From a virus, in the IMG/VR virus record IMGVR_UViG_3300045284_000156, positions 1 through 43,500 of that record: a DNA stretch of 43,500 nt. One strand, written 5' to 3'. The notes beneath the pieces are model-generated. The model saw nothing but the letters and a program-made list of their open reading frames with translations. It had not been told where the DNA came from and did no database searches. The position numbers were made by a program, and so were the translations under genes. Each line of letters begins with the position of its first letter. Within the stretch, counting starts at the first letter, position 1. Shown here piece after piece: positions 28,289-36,484 of the stretch.

Positions 28289-28333
28289 GCACCCCGCCTA
28301 GCGGAACCGGTGCGGCCGGAGGCGTAGCCCCGG
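28289..28333 (+). ncRNA. Two adjacent hairpins in the capsid leader (putative cis-regulatory RNA)
   Basis: Hairpin 1: GCACC (28289-28293) with GGTGC (28309-28313), inner CCGC (28294-28297) with GCGG (28301-28304), loop CTA and an AACC internal bulge. Hairpin 2: CCGG (28316-28319) with CCGG (28330-28333), inner GGC/GCC, loop GTA and one bulged A (28320). Both have three-base loops and are two bases apart, about 40 bases before the capsid ATG. This looks like a designed RNA leader that regulates or stabilises the capsid mRNA. Confidence 0.5.
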
Positions 28334-28375
28334 AGTCGAGTCTTGATCCACCCGACCCCGAATGGAGCACGCCAC

Positions 28376-30034
28376 ATGGAGCCGCTGGTTATCCCCGATG
28401 ACCTCTCCGCCCTCAGCGACGAGGAACTGGAGCTACTCGCGAAAGACGTACGCGAGCGCCTCGAAGCCCTGAACGACGAGGACAAGCTCGGCGAACTCGG
28501 CAGCGAAGCCGTCACCCTGATCGAGAACGCGATGGCCGCGGACGACACGATCAGCGCGGAGGAGACGAAGCGCGACGAGGCAGCCGCCGAGCAGGCGCAG
28601 ATCCTCGCAGAGACGCGCGCTCGCCTCGCCGAACGCCTGAACCCGCCGGAGCCCGACGAGGAGCCCGCAGCGGACGACGCCGAGCCGGAGACGGAGCCCG
28701 TCGCGGACGCCGAGCCCGAGCCTGACGCGACGCCGGCCACCGAGCCGGAGCCCGTCCTGGCGGCGGCGAAGCGGCAGCCGTTGCGGCGCTCGGCGGCGCA
28801 CGAGCCGAAGGACGCGAAGGGCGTCCCGGCCGGAGTGAAGCTGATGGCGCTCGCCGCTCAGCCGGGCGAGTTCGACGGCGGCGCGACGATCACCCGCCGA
28901 CAGGCAGCGGCGATGATCAGCGACAAGTGGAATCGGATGCACAACACCGCCCCCGGCCCGCGCGAGGACGTCCCGCTGATCCGCTACAGCGTGGAGATCC
29001 CCGAAGATCGGATGCTGTACGACGGCGACGACTCCGGGAACATGCAGAAGCTGGACGCCGTGGTCGGCCCGGAGGCGCTCGTCGCGTCCGGCGGGCTCTG
29101 CGCTCCGGTCGAGCCGTACTACGACCTCCAGCTGCTCGCGACGGAGGCGACGCCGGTGATCGACTCGCTGCCGTTGTTCGGCGCGGACCGCGGCGGGATC
29201 CGCTTCATGGCTCCCCCGACCCTCGCGAACATCAGCACCGCGGTCGGGATCATGACCGCAGCGAACGACGCGATCGGCGGCACGACGGCGACCAAGACGT
29301 GCCAGACGCTCCCCTGCCCGGCGCAGACCCAGGTGCTCATCGACGCGGTGTACCACTGCCTCACGATCGGGAACATGGGCGCGCGCTCCTGGCCGGAACT
29401 CGTCGACAACTTCATGAGCCTGACGATGGCGGCGCACGCCCGCGTCCGCGAGACGAAGGCACTCGACGCGATCAAGAACGGCTCGACGGCCGTGACCGGC
29501 GCGCAGTACAACGGCGCGGTCAACACGCTGCTCGCGGAAGTTAACGCGATCACCGACGGCTTCCGCTCGCGGCACCGCATGGATCCCAACGCGCGGTTCC
29601 GCGCCTGGTTCCCCGAGTGGGTCAAGGGGCTCCTGCTCACGGATCTGGAGCGCGGGCAGTTCAACCGCTTCGACCGTGACCGCAACGGAGTCGTCGAGCT
29701 TCTCCGCGCCGCGGGCGTCGAGCCGACGTTCTTCATCGACGGGGAGACGGGCGGCGGTCAGGTGTTCGGCACGCAGAACGCTGGCGCGTACCTGAACTAC
29801 CCGGCGACGGTGAAGTGGTACATCGCTCCGGAGGGCACCTGGATCCGCCTGAACGGCGGCGAGCTGGATCTCGGCATCGTCCGCGATTCGGTGCTGAACG
29901 CGACGAACGACTTCCAGGCGTTCGGCGAGGTGTTCGAGAACTACGCGAAGATCGGCATCGAGTCTCTCGCGGTCACGAGCACCGTCTGCGCCAACGGGGT
30001 CGTCTCGGCTCCGGCAGCGCCGAGCGGCTGCTGA
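28376..30034 (+). CDS. Major capsid protein with N-terminal scaffold domain
   Basis: 552 residues from ATG 28376 (GGAG at 28364-28367); TTG 28343 upstream is unlikely. Residues 1-130 are acidic, helical, then Glu/Pro/Asp-rich, typical of a fused scaffold (delta) domain that the prohead protease removes. About 200-552 match the actinophage HK97-fold capsid: GGLCAPVEPYYDLQLLATEA, FGADRGGIRFMAPP, TCQTLPCPAQTQ, RSRHRMDPNARFRAWFPEW and IAPEGTWIRLNGGELDLG. It forms the icosahedral shell. Preceded by a structured leader. Confidence 0.9.
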   Translation: MEPLVIPDDLSALSDEELELLAKDVRERLEALNDEDKLGELGSEAVTLIENAMAADDTISAEETKRDEAAAEQAQILAETRARLAERLNPPEPDEEPAADDAEPETEPVADAEPEPDATPATEPEPVLAAAKRQPLRRSAAHEPKDAKGVPAGVKLMALAAQPGEFDGGATITRRQAAAMISDKWNRMHNTAPGPREDVPLIRYSVEIPEDRMLYDGDDSGNMQKLDAVVGPEALVASGGLCAPVEPYYDLQLLATEATPVIDSLPLFGADRGGIRFMAPPTLANISTAVGIMTAANDAIGGTTATKTCQTLPCPAQTQVLIDAVYHCLTIGNMGARSWPELVDNFMSLTMAAHARVRETKALDAIKNGSTAVTGAQYNGAVNTLLAEVNAITDGFRSRHRMDPNARFRAWFPEWVKGLLLTDLERGQFNRFDRDRNGVVELLRAAGVEPTFFIDGETGGGQVFGTQNAGAYLNYPATVKWYIAPEGTWIRLNGGELDLGIVRDSVLNATNDFQAFGEVFENYAKIGIESLAVTSTVCANGVVSAPAAPSGC

Positions 30035-30072
30035 TAGGAACCCGAGCACTGAGCGTCGGAGAGGAGTAGCGA

Positions 30073-30933
30073 GTGGCCAATACATATGGGCCGCCCATCG
30101 TTATCGACGGGCCTCAACCCTCCCCTCCGGCGCTCACGCTTGTCGGAGCCGCTCGCGCGGTTCCGGTCACGGGCGACCGGTGGATCAACGGCGCGGCGAT
30201 CTGGCCGTACCCGCGGGACTTGCCGGACGTGTTCGATCCGTGCCAGTCCGCCTCGTCGGCGGGGCACTCGAAGGACGCGGGCACTCCGGCGACGGAGGAG
30301 ACGTACGCGAGCTTCAATGTCCTCGAAGGGATCACGTGCACCACGCGCTCGGTGCGGGACCCCGGGGAGTGGCAGCGTCGCGTCACAGTCGCGCTGGAGG
30401 CGTACGAACACTGGGCGATCGAGCGGGAGTTCTGGTCGGGCGCGCTGCGGCCCGACAACCCGCACCTCGCGCAAGCGGCGGGGACGAACACACTGAACGC
30501 AGGCACGGCGGTGAGCGTGAGGGACGGCGTTGCGCGGCTGGAGCAGGAGATCGCCGACAAGGGCGGGAACGGCTTCATCCACATGCGTCCCACGATCTTC
30601 TCGCTCGTCTCTGGATGGGACACCGTGGAGAGCGACCTCGCTCGCGGGGTCGCCAAGACGCAGCTAGGGACGATCGTCGTCCCCGGCGTCGGGTACGTCG
30701 GCTCGAAGCCGGACGGCACCGCGCCGACGAACACGAACGACTGGCTGTACGCCACCGGGCCGGTCGAAGTCAGGAAGAGCGAGGTGCAGATCCTCCCGGA
30801 CACGATGAGCGCCGCGACCGATCGGCAGCACAACGTCACCACGTTCCGCGCCGAGCGGTACGTGCTTATCACCTGGGATCAACGAATCCACGCGGCCGTC
30901 CAGGTAGACCGCACGATCACCCCCGTAACGTAG
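30073..30933 (+). CDS. Conserved capsid-operon structural protein (decoration or minor capsid candidate)
   Basis: 286 residues from GTG 30073. MANTYGPPIVIDGPQ start, FDPCQ, a helical part (RRVTVALEAYEHWAIEREFW), GGNGFIHMRPTIFSLV, TIVVPGVGYVGS and VRKSEVQILPDTM match a protein found regularly after this capsid type in actinophages, usually without assigned function. Its constant position supports a virion role, perhaps a decoration or vertex protein. Confidence 0.65.
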   Translation: MANTYGPPIVIDGPQPSPPALTLVGAARAVPVTGDRWINGAAIWPYPRDLPDVFDPCQSASSAGHSKDAGTPATEETYASFNVLEGITCTTRSVRDPGEWQRRVTVALEAYEHWAIEREFWSGALRPDNPHLAQAAGTNTLNAGTAVSVRDGVARLEQEIADKGGNGFIHMRPTIFSLVSGWDTVESDLARGVAKTQLGTIVVPGVGYVGSKPDGTAPTNTNDWLYATGPVEVRKSEVQILPDTMSAATDRQHNVTTFRAERYVLITWDQRIHAAVQVDRTITPVT

Positions 30934-30949
30934 AGAGGAGCGGGCCAGC

Positions 30950-31624
30950 ATGGCACAAGCCACAGCGATCTGCCCGGGCAGCATCCACATCTGCAAGGCC
31001 CGGTTCACTCGCCTCAACAGCGACGGCACCTTCAAGGGCGGCGCGAACAACCACGTCGTCACCGACTCGATCATGTCGGTGGACTTCACGCCGGAGATCA
31101 AGGACGGCGAGGCGAAAGAGGTGCTCGGAGGTTGCGACTGCATCGACTTGTCGTATAAGGGCTTCGACAAGCTCCTGCGGTTCAACCTCGCGTTCCAGCT
31201 TACGAAGCTGAACCCCGCCCTGATCGAGCTTCTCACGGGCTCCGGTGTCCTCGTCGATACCTCGACGCTGCCGGTCCCCGTCGGCAACGTGTTCCCCAAC
31301 CAGCTCTCGTGCTCGGCGACTCCGCAGCCGCCGGTCGCAGTCGAGTTCTGGACGGACGCGTGGACGAACGACCGTCAGGTCGATCCGCCGAACCGGTACA
31401 TCCGCTGGGTGTTCCCGATGAGCTTCTGGCAGTTCGACGCGTCGAAGCTGGAGAACGACTTCTTCCTCCCGGCCTTCAAGGGCTTCACGAGGCAGAACCC
31501 GAACTGGGCGAACGTGTACGGCGACTGGCCCGCGGGCATCGCCGGGAGCCTCATCGGCGGCGCGTACTTCTGGGACAACACGCAGCCGACCGCGTTCTGC
31601 GGCTACTCGTCGCAGAGCACCTGA
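30950..31624 (+). CDS. Putative major tail (tube) protein
   Basis: 224 residues from ATG 30950 with GAGAGGAG upstream. VDFTPEIKDGEAKEVLGGCD, then RFNLAFQLTKLNPALIELLT, has the strand-helix pattern of tail-tube monomers in this phage group, and its place after the capsid block fits. Tube subunits stack in hexameric rings around the tape measure. A strong terminator follows, giving high-copy expression of the capsid and tube genes as one unit. Confidence 0.65.
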   Translation: MAQATAICPGSIHICKARFTRLNSDGTFKGGANNHVVTDSIMSVDFTPEIKDGEAKEVLGGCDCIDLSYKGFDKLLRFNLAFQLTKLNPALIELLTGSGVLVDTSTLPVPVGNVFPNQLSCSATPQPPVAVEFWTDAWTNDRQVDPPNRYIRWVFPMSFWQFDASKLENDFFLPAFKGFTRQNPNWANVYGDWPAGIAGSLIGGAYFWDNTQPTAFCGYSSQST

Positions 31625-31636
31625 GTTCAACAGGCT

Positions 31637-31671
31637 GCCCCTCGCGCTTGCGTCCGGCTGGCGCGAGGGGC
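31637..31671 (+). terminator. Terminator after the major tail protein gene
   Basis: GCCCCTCGCGC (31637-31647) and GCGCGAGGGGC (31661-31671) form a perfect 11-bp stem with a 13-base loop, in the 77-base gap before the next gene. It would lower expression of downstream tail genes relative to capsid and tube. Confidence 0.7.
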
Positions 31672-31701
31672 GGGCATTCCGGACACCGGACAGGAGGCGT
31701 T

Positions 31702-31965
31702 ATGAGCGAAGCGACAAGCCAGGAAGTCGAAGTCACCGTGGAGGCGACGATCACGCGTCTCCTGCCGTGCCCTGCGCACGCGGGGAGCGTCCCTCGCTGC
31801 ATGGTGCTCGACGACGGCATGCGCGTCCCGGTCGGCGGGTCGATCCCCGCGGGACGCCGAGTCGCGCAGAACCCGAACGGTTACCACCACGACTGCCCGG
31901 ACTGCGCCTCCACTCCCACCAAGCAGGAGACACTCGAAAGGACGGTGACACGGCATGTCCTCTGA
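31702..31965 (+). CDS. Small HDCPDC-motif protein (paralogue 1)
   Basis: 87 residues from ATG 31702 with AGGAGG upstream. Cys23, Cys33 and a C-terminal NPNGYHHDCPDC (about 58-69) suggest a metal site. The next gene ends with nearly the same motif, so the two share an ancestor or bind the same partner. Tail-region position suggests a virion or assembly role. Confidence 0.6.
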   Translation: MSEATSQEVEVTVEATITRLLPCPAHAGSVPRCMVLDDGMRVPVGGSIPAGRRVAQNPNGYHHDCPDCASTPTKQETLERTVTRHVL

Positions 31966-32251
31966 GCCGAAGAAGGTGAGCCTGCCCGGCGCGGCGGACG
32001 ACTTGCCGTACCAGGAGCGCCAGCTCTGGCATTCCGAAGCGAACGCCGGAGCGCCGAAGCGTCCCGGGAAGTCGTTCCGGAACGTCGCCGAGCCGTGCGC
32101 GAAGCACGCCAAGAATCCGCCTGGCGAGCAGAAGTGGAAGGACGAGGGCGAGGACTCGTCCGGGCTGCCGCTGAAGAAGCGCGACCCGAACGGCTTCGAC
32201 CACGACTGTCCAGACTGCCTCGCAAACGCGCACGTCATCGAGGAGGCATAG
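31955..32251 (+). CDS. Small HDCPDC-motif protein (paralogue 2)
   Basis: 98 residues from ATG 31955, overlapping the previous gene by 11 bases. Basic middle part (KKVSLPGAADDLPYQERQLW, EPCAKHAKNP) and DPNGFDHDCPDC (about 77-88) shared with the preceding gene. Probably binds metal; role unknown. Confidence 0.6.
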   Translation: MSSEPKKVSLPGAADDLPYQERQLWHSEANAGAPKRPGKSFRNVAEPCAKHAKNPPGEQKWKDEGEDSSGLPLKKRDPNGFDHDCPDCLANAHVIEEA

Positions 32252-32254
32252 GGC

Positions 32255-32665
32255 ATGGCCAACGCTGCATTCGTGGTCAACGTCGGGAAGGCCATCACGG
32301 CTGCGAGGCACGTTGGCTCCACCCCGACACAGACCGAACCGAAGTTCATCCAGTGGGGCACCGGCGTCTCTACGGCGCTCGTGACCGACACCGGCATCCA
32401 GACGACGACCGGCACCACCGAAGCGCGCACGACCGGCACGATCAGCACAGTGGCCGGCGCGCAGGGGAACTCGAAGGTTCAGGTGACCGGGACGATCACG
32501 GCGGCGGGCACGCCGACGATCGCGGAAGTCGCGCTGTTCGACGTCGTAGGTTCCGGCTCGCCTCCGACCGGCGGCGTGTGCTGGGTGCACGCGTCGCATG
32601 GCTCGACTGTCCTCGCGACCGGCGAGAGCATCAGCTACACGATCACGGTGGACTTCACCCCATGA
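32255..32665 (+). CDS. Beta-rich phage structural protein
   Basis: 136 residues from ATG 32255. NVGKAITAARHVGSTPT, then FIQWGTG, EARTTGTISTV, VQVTGTITAAGTPTIAEVAL and ESISYTITVDF is a pattern of Thr/Gly-rich beta strands seen in small tail-tip or fibre-associated proteins. Likely a trimeric fibre or baseplate part; no enzymatic signature. Confidence 0.6.
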   Translation: MANAAFVVNVGKAITAARHVGSTPTQTEPKFIQWGTGVSTALVTDTGIQTTTGTTEARTTGTISTVAGAQGNSKVQVTGTITAAGTPTIAEVALFDVVGSGSPPTGGVCWVHASHGSTVLATGESISYTITVDFTP

Positions 32666-32895
32666 CCTTCAAGGTCGGCACCAGAATCCGCAGCCGCAGG
32701 ACAGGCATCGTCGGGAAGGTCACCGAAGTGATCGAGATCGAGCAGGGTCACCAGGTTCACCCGCCGCTGGCGGGCACCGAGCATCCGAACGGCAAGTACT
32801 CGCCGCGGACGGATCTTCGCGTGGAGTATGAGGACGACGACGGGAAGGTCATCGGGGAGCAACTCGTCCACGACGACGACGCGGTGAAGCCATGA
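32662..32895 (+). CDS. Small beta-barrel-like protein
   Basis: 77 residues from ATG 32662, overlapping the previous stop. KVGTRIRSRRTGIVGKVTEV is an SH3/KOW-like pattern, followed by acidic DLRVEYEDDDGKVIG. Such small barrels bind other proteins or nucleic acid. Function unknown. Confidence 0.55.
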   Translation: MTFKVGTRIRSRRTGIVGKVTEVIEIEQGHQVHPPLAGTEHPNGKYSPRTDLRVEYEDDDGKVIGEQLVHDDDAVKP

Positions 32896-33539
32896 TCACC
32901 ATCATCCGCCGAGAGCTCCCGCCGTGGCGCAAGCGCAAGAGCCAGCGACCCGCGGTGTGGCCGCTGCCGCTCGACTTCGAGCACGGCGACCGTCTGCCGC
33001 GCTGGCTCGACCTCGACACGCCGCTCGGACGCGCGATCCTGCGCGGCGGCGTCGGCGGCGGCTCGACCGCCGTCGCGTACGCCGTCAACAGCGCGATCTT
33101 CGCCGCTCCCGCCGCGGTGCACACGATCCTCGACACGATCGCCCCGGCCGGGCACGGCCTGGCGTGCGTCGAGGCGGCGATCAGCTTCGACGGCGTGACC
33201 GCCAGCGCGGTACCCGTCTACGTCGAGGTATGCGTCTCCACGCAAGGCGCGGCTGGCACTGGCGGCACCGCTCCGACGATCCAGCAGACGCGCGGCGTCG
33301 CCACGGGCGGCTCCGCGCCGACCGCCTCGGGTAGCCACACCGCTGAGCCGACGACGCTCGTGCGCGTCCGCTCCTGGTACGTCAGCCCGAACGGCGGCTT
33401 GTTCGTGTACCCGCTGCCGCTCGGACGCGAAGTCGAGTGCGGCTCCACGACCGGCACGCAGCGCGCTATCGCCATGCGCATCACTCCCCCTGCGACGGTC
33501 AACGCGCAGGCGTACATGGAAGTAGAAGCGATCGGCTAG
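32892..33539 (+). CDS. Putative tail or receptor-binding structural protein
   Basis: 215 residues from ATG 32892, overlapping the previous stop. A basic start (RRELPPWRKRKSQRP) is followed by Gly/Ala/Thr-rich beta structure (HTILDTIAPAGHGLACVEAA, VPVYVEVCVSTQGAAGTGG, RAIAMRITPPATV). The pattern fits a jelly-roll or fibre head. Part of a row of beta-rich tail proteins. Confidence 0.55.
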   Translation: MITIIRRELPPWRKRKSQRPAVWPLPLDFEHGDRLPRWLDLDTPLGRAILRGGVGGGSTAVAYAVNSAIFAAPAAVHTILDTIAPAGHGLACVEAAISFDGVTASAVPVYVEVCVSTQGAAGTGGTAPTIQQTRGVATGGSAPTASGSHTAEPTTLVRVRSWYVSPNGGLFVYPLPLGREVECGSTTGTQRAIAMRITPPATVNAQAYMEVEAIG

Positions 33540-33549
33540 GGGAGGCTTC

Positions 33550-34305
33550 GTGGCATTCACCGTCGTCAGCGGCGTCAACGGGCAGTTCAGCGGCGCGGCA
33601 TCCGCGACGACGATGGGGATCGGCGCTCCGAGTAGCACCATCCCCGCCGGGAGCACCATCTTCGGCTGCTGGGCATGCAACCTCACCAGCGCGAGTATCT
33701 CCACGATCGCGGACAACTCGACGCAGGCAGGCGCGGCGAACGTCTACTCATTCAGCCTCGCGACTGTGAACGCCTCGGGACTCACGTTCGGGATCTTCTG
33801 GTGCCTCAAGACGACCCGAGCGATCCTCTCGTCGGACACCGTGACGCTCACGCTCGCCTCCGCCGCCGTTAGGCGCGCAGCCGTCCTGAACGCCTGGACG
33901 CCGGGGAACAACAACGCGCAGTTCGACACGACAGTGGTGGCGACCAGGGCGAACGCTACCGCGTCACCCGTGACGACGACCGGGCAGGCATCGAACGCGT
34001 CGAGCGCGAACGGCCTCGGCATCGTCTGCTTCGGCATGACGATCCCGAGCGCGACGACATGGAGCGTGACAGCGCCCGCATCGATGACGCTCGGCGTGCA
34101 CCCCGCCGACCCCGGAGCCGCCCCGAACGTCGAGACGGGACTGGCGTGGAAGGACAACATCGGCGTCAACAACTTCACGAGCAGCCAGTCGTTCACGACG
34201 ATCTCCATCTGCAACGCGTACACCGCGATCCTCACCGACGATCCGCCCGCCAGCGTGAAGCCTCACATCTACCGCCCCTCGCGCCTCGTCGGGTCGGGCT
34301 CGTGA
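33550..34305 (+). CDS. Putative tail fibre or receptor-binding protein
   Basis: 251 residues from GTG 33550. Gly/Ser/Thr/Ala-rich throughout with alternating strands (FTVVSGVNGQFSGAASATTM, TIFGCWACNLTSASISTIAD, LGIVCFGMTIPSATTWSVTA), like beta-sandwich domains found in phage and prophage structural proteins. No enzymatic motif. It ends four bases into the next gene. Confidence 0.55.
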   Translation: MAFTVVSGVNGQFSGAASATTMGIGAPSSTIPAGSTIFGCWACNLTSASISTIADNSTQAGAANVYSFSLATVNASGLTFGIFWCLKTTRAILSSDTVTLTLASAAVRRAAVLNAWTPGNNNAQFDTTVVATRANATASPVTTTGQASNASSANGLGIVCFGMTIPSATTWSVTAPASMTLGVHPADPGAAPNVETGLAWKDNIGVNNFTSSQSFTTISICNAYTAILTDDPPASVKPHIYRPSRLVGSGS

Positions 34306-35063
34306 CTACCGCCGGGCTGCGGCCTCGCCGCGCGCGCAGGAACGGCGGCAACGACCGCGACTTCGGATACGACTGGATCGGCGCGAGCCCCGCCGTCGTC
34401 CCGCTCACGGCAGGGCCGACAGGCACGCCGGTACTCGACACGTTCGAGTCGGGAGCGAGCCAGGCGCTCACCGCTCGCGCGGGCTGGGACGCCACCGGCC
34501 CGTACGTTAACGGCGACTCGTCGATGACCACGGACAGCATCCCTCACAACGCTGTCGGCGGGCCGCTACAGAGCAACCTCTACGGCTCGATCGGAGGACC
34601 GCTCGCGGTTCCGGATCAGGAGGGGTGGTGCCAGTTCGCCGCGTACACGCAGAGCCTCGACACGTACTACGTCTGCACTCGCTGCACGAACCGCTTCGCG
34701 AACTTCACGCACTACTCCGTCGAGCTATCCGCGGGGACGAACTTCAAGCTCGCGCGGTTCATCAACGCCGCCGTCGTGTACCTCGGCGGGACGTTCACGC
34801 AGAACGTGAAAGAAGGCGACGGCGTGGGCGTGACGTGCATCGGGTCGAGGATCCGCACCTGGTACTGCCCGAACGGCGGAGCGTGGACGGTGATGCACGA
34901 CCTCACCGACACCGGCATCGCGGGTAACGGCACGCCGTTCGCTGCGATCAGCCGCGCAGGAGCGGCGCGCACGACCAGCATCAGCGTCATGGGCGGAGGC
35001 GACCTCTCCGCGCACCGCCACATCTACCCGAATCCGGTCCGGCGAGTCTGGACGGGCCGGTGA
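34302..35063 (+). CDS. Concanavalin-like (LamG-type) domain structural protein
   Basis: 253 residues from GTG 34302. A basic leader (LRPRRARRNGGNDRD) precedes VLDTFESGASQALTARAGWD, YYVCTRCTNRFANFTHYSVE, NFKLARFINAAVVYLGGTFT and GDGVGVTCIGSRIRTWYCPN: the strand order of concanavalin-like lectin folds that bind sugars. A receptor-binding role on host glycans is likely. Confidence 0.55.
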   Translation: MTTAGLRPRRARRNGGNDRDFGYDWIGASPAVVPLTAGPTGTPVLDTFESGASQALTARAGWDATGPYVNGDSSMTTDSIPHNAVGGPLQSNLYGSIGGPLAVPDQEGWCQFAAYTQSLDTYYVCTRCTNRFANFTHYSVELSAGTNFKLARFINAAVVYLGGTFTQNVKEGDGVGVTCIGSRIRTWYCPNGGAWTVMHDLTDTGIAGNGTPFAAISRAGAARTTSISVMGGGDLSAHRHIYPNPVRRVWTGR

Positions 35064-36484
35064 CGCTGTACGTCTACACCCCTCCGGCGGTGATCACGCC
35101 GACCGACATCACGAACGCCGGAAAGACGGCGTACTACGTGAAGTCGGGCGGAAGTGACGGCCTGTCCGGCACGAGCCCCGCGAACGCCTGGGCGACGATC
35201 GCGAAAGTGAACGGCTTCACGTTCGCCGCCGGGGACGGCGTGTTCTTTGAGGGCGGCACGACGTTCGGGACTACCGTCCTCGCGCCTCCGCAGAACGGCG
35301 CGAGCGCAGGCGTCCCGTTCGTGTTCGGCAGCTACGGCACCGGCAGAGCGACGATCAGCCTCGGGTGCCTCGTGCCCGCAGCGCGCACGAACGTGACGAT
35401 CGACAACCTGATCCTGAAGAACGTCCTCGGCGCGAGCACCGGCACCGCTAAGGACATGATCGTGACGCAGAACTGTCTCCTCGGAGGGTTCGCGACGGAG
35501 TACGGGCACGAGTGCAGCAACGCCGCCGACACCAACTGGCAGTTCAAGGGTTGCGAGGTGTACGACACGCGCGACTCCGGGATGATCAATTGGGGCGACA
35601 GTCTGCTCGTCGAGGGCTGCCAGATCCACCACACCGGCACGCAGTTCGCCACGTACAACTTCGGCCTCCACGGGATCTACTCCAAGAGCCCGAACGCGAT
35701 CGTCCGGTTCTGCGAGATTTACGACGTCATGGACCCCGACGGGCAGTGCGTCACGACGCGGTTCCGGAACATCCTGATCGAGGGGAACTACTTCCACGAC
35801 GCGTTCGAAGGCGTCGGGTTCTACAACGACGACGCGACCGCTCCCGGCGCGGGGCGCACCAGCACCATCCGCTACAACCGTATGCGGAACGTCCAGAACG
35901 GGATCCTCATCGACGCGAACGGGAACACCGTCGCGGGGATGCCCGAGAACTGGATGATCTACAACAACTCGATCGAGTGCACGCCGTTCTCCGGCGCGGG
36001 CTCGTCGTACTCGACGCCGCTGCGGTATTACAACAACTCGGTGCTCGGCGGGGCGACGAAAGGCACGCTGCTCCGCGTGCACAACAACATCTTCTCTGCG
36101 CTCGCGGCGGCGTCGAACCTCGCGCTGATCGACTACATCGTGAGCCCCGCCCTAGCGACGTTCACGGAGAGCAATAACGTGCAGTATTCGCCGCTCGGGT
36201 TCTTCTCCAACTTCAACGCCACGGGGTGTAACAGCCTCGCCGCTTGGGTCACCGCCAGCGGCCAGGGCTCGAGCGACCTGACGAGCAACCCCCTGATGGA
36301 CACGAGCGCCGTCACGACGACGCCGAGCCCCGTAATCAACGCCGGGACGCTGAGCATCAGCGGCGTCACGTTCAGCGTCGGCAGCGACGGAGCGCCGCTG
36401 CACTACATGGGCTCCGCGCCGGATATCTCGGCGACGGAGTTCGTCCCGGCAGCGTCCACCCCCGCTCGCATGAGGCGAAGCTAG
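35060..36484 (+). CDS. Parallel beta-helix protein (tailspike or depolymerase candidate)
   Basis: 474 residues from GTG 35060. After KTAYYVKSGGSDGLSGTSPA and NAWATIAKVNG, typical starts of pectate-lyase-fold proteins, come coil repeats with NVTIDNLILKNV, NWQFKGCEVYDTRDSGMIN, LLVEGCQIHHT, IVRFCEIYDVM, ILIEGNYFHDA and WMIYNNSIE: inward Ile/Val/Cys and Asn ladders of a right-handed beta-helix. The fold serves binding and cleavage of surface polysaccharide. No catalytic pair is assigned. Confidence 0.75.
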   Translation: MTLYVYTPPAVITPTDITNAGKTAYYVKSGGSDGLSGTSPANAWATIAKVNGFTFAAGDGVFFEGGTTFGTTVLAPPQNGASAGVPFVFGSYGTGRATISLGCLVPAARTNVTIDNLILKNVLGASTGTAKDMIVTQNCLLGGFATEYGHECSNAADTNWQFKGCEVYDTRDSGMINWGDSLLVEGCQIHHTGTQFATYNFGLHGIYSKSPNAIVRFCEIYDVMDPDGQCVTTRFRNILIEGNYFHDAFEGVGFYNDDATAPGAGRTSTIRYNRMRNVQNGILIDANGNTVAGMPENWMIYNNSIECTPFSGAGSSYSTPLRYYNNSVLGGATKGTLLRVHNNIFSALAAASNLALIDYIVSPALATFTESNNVQYSPLGFFSNFNATGCNSLAAWVTASGQGSSDLTSNPLMDTSAVTTTPSPVINAGTLSISGVTFSVGSDGAPLHYMGSAPDISATEFVPAASTPARMRRS

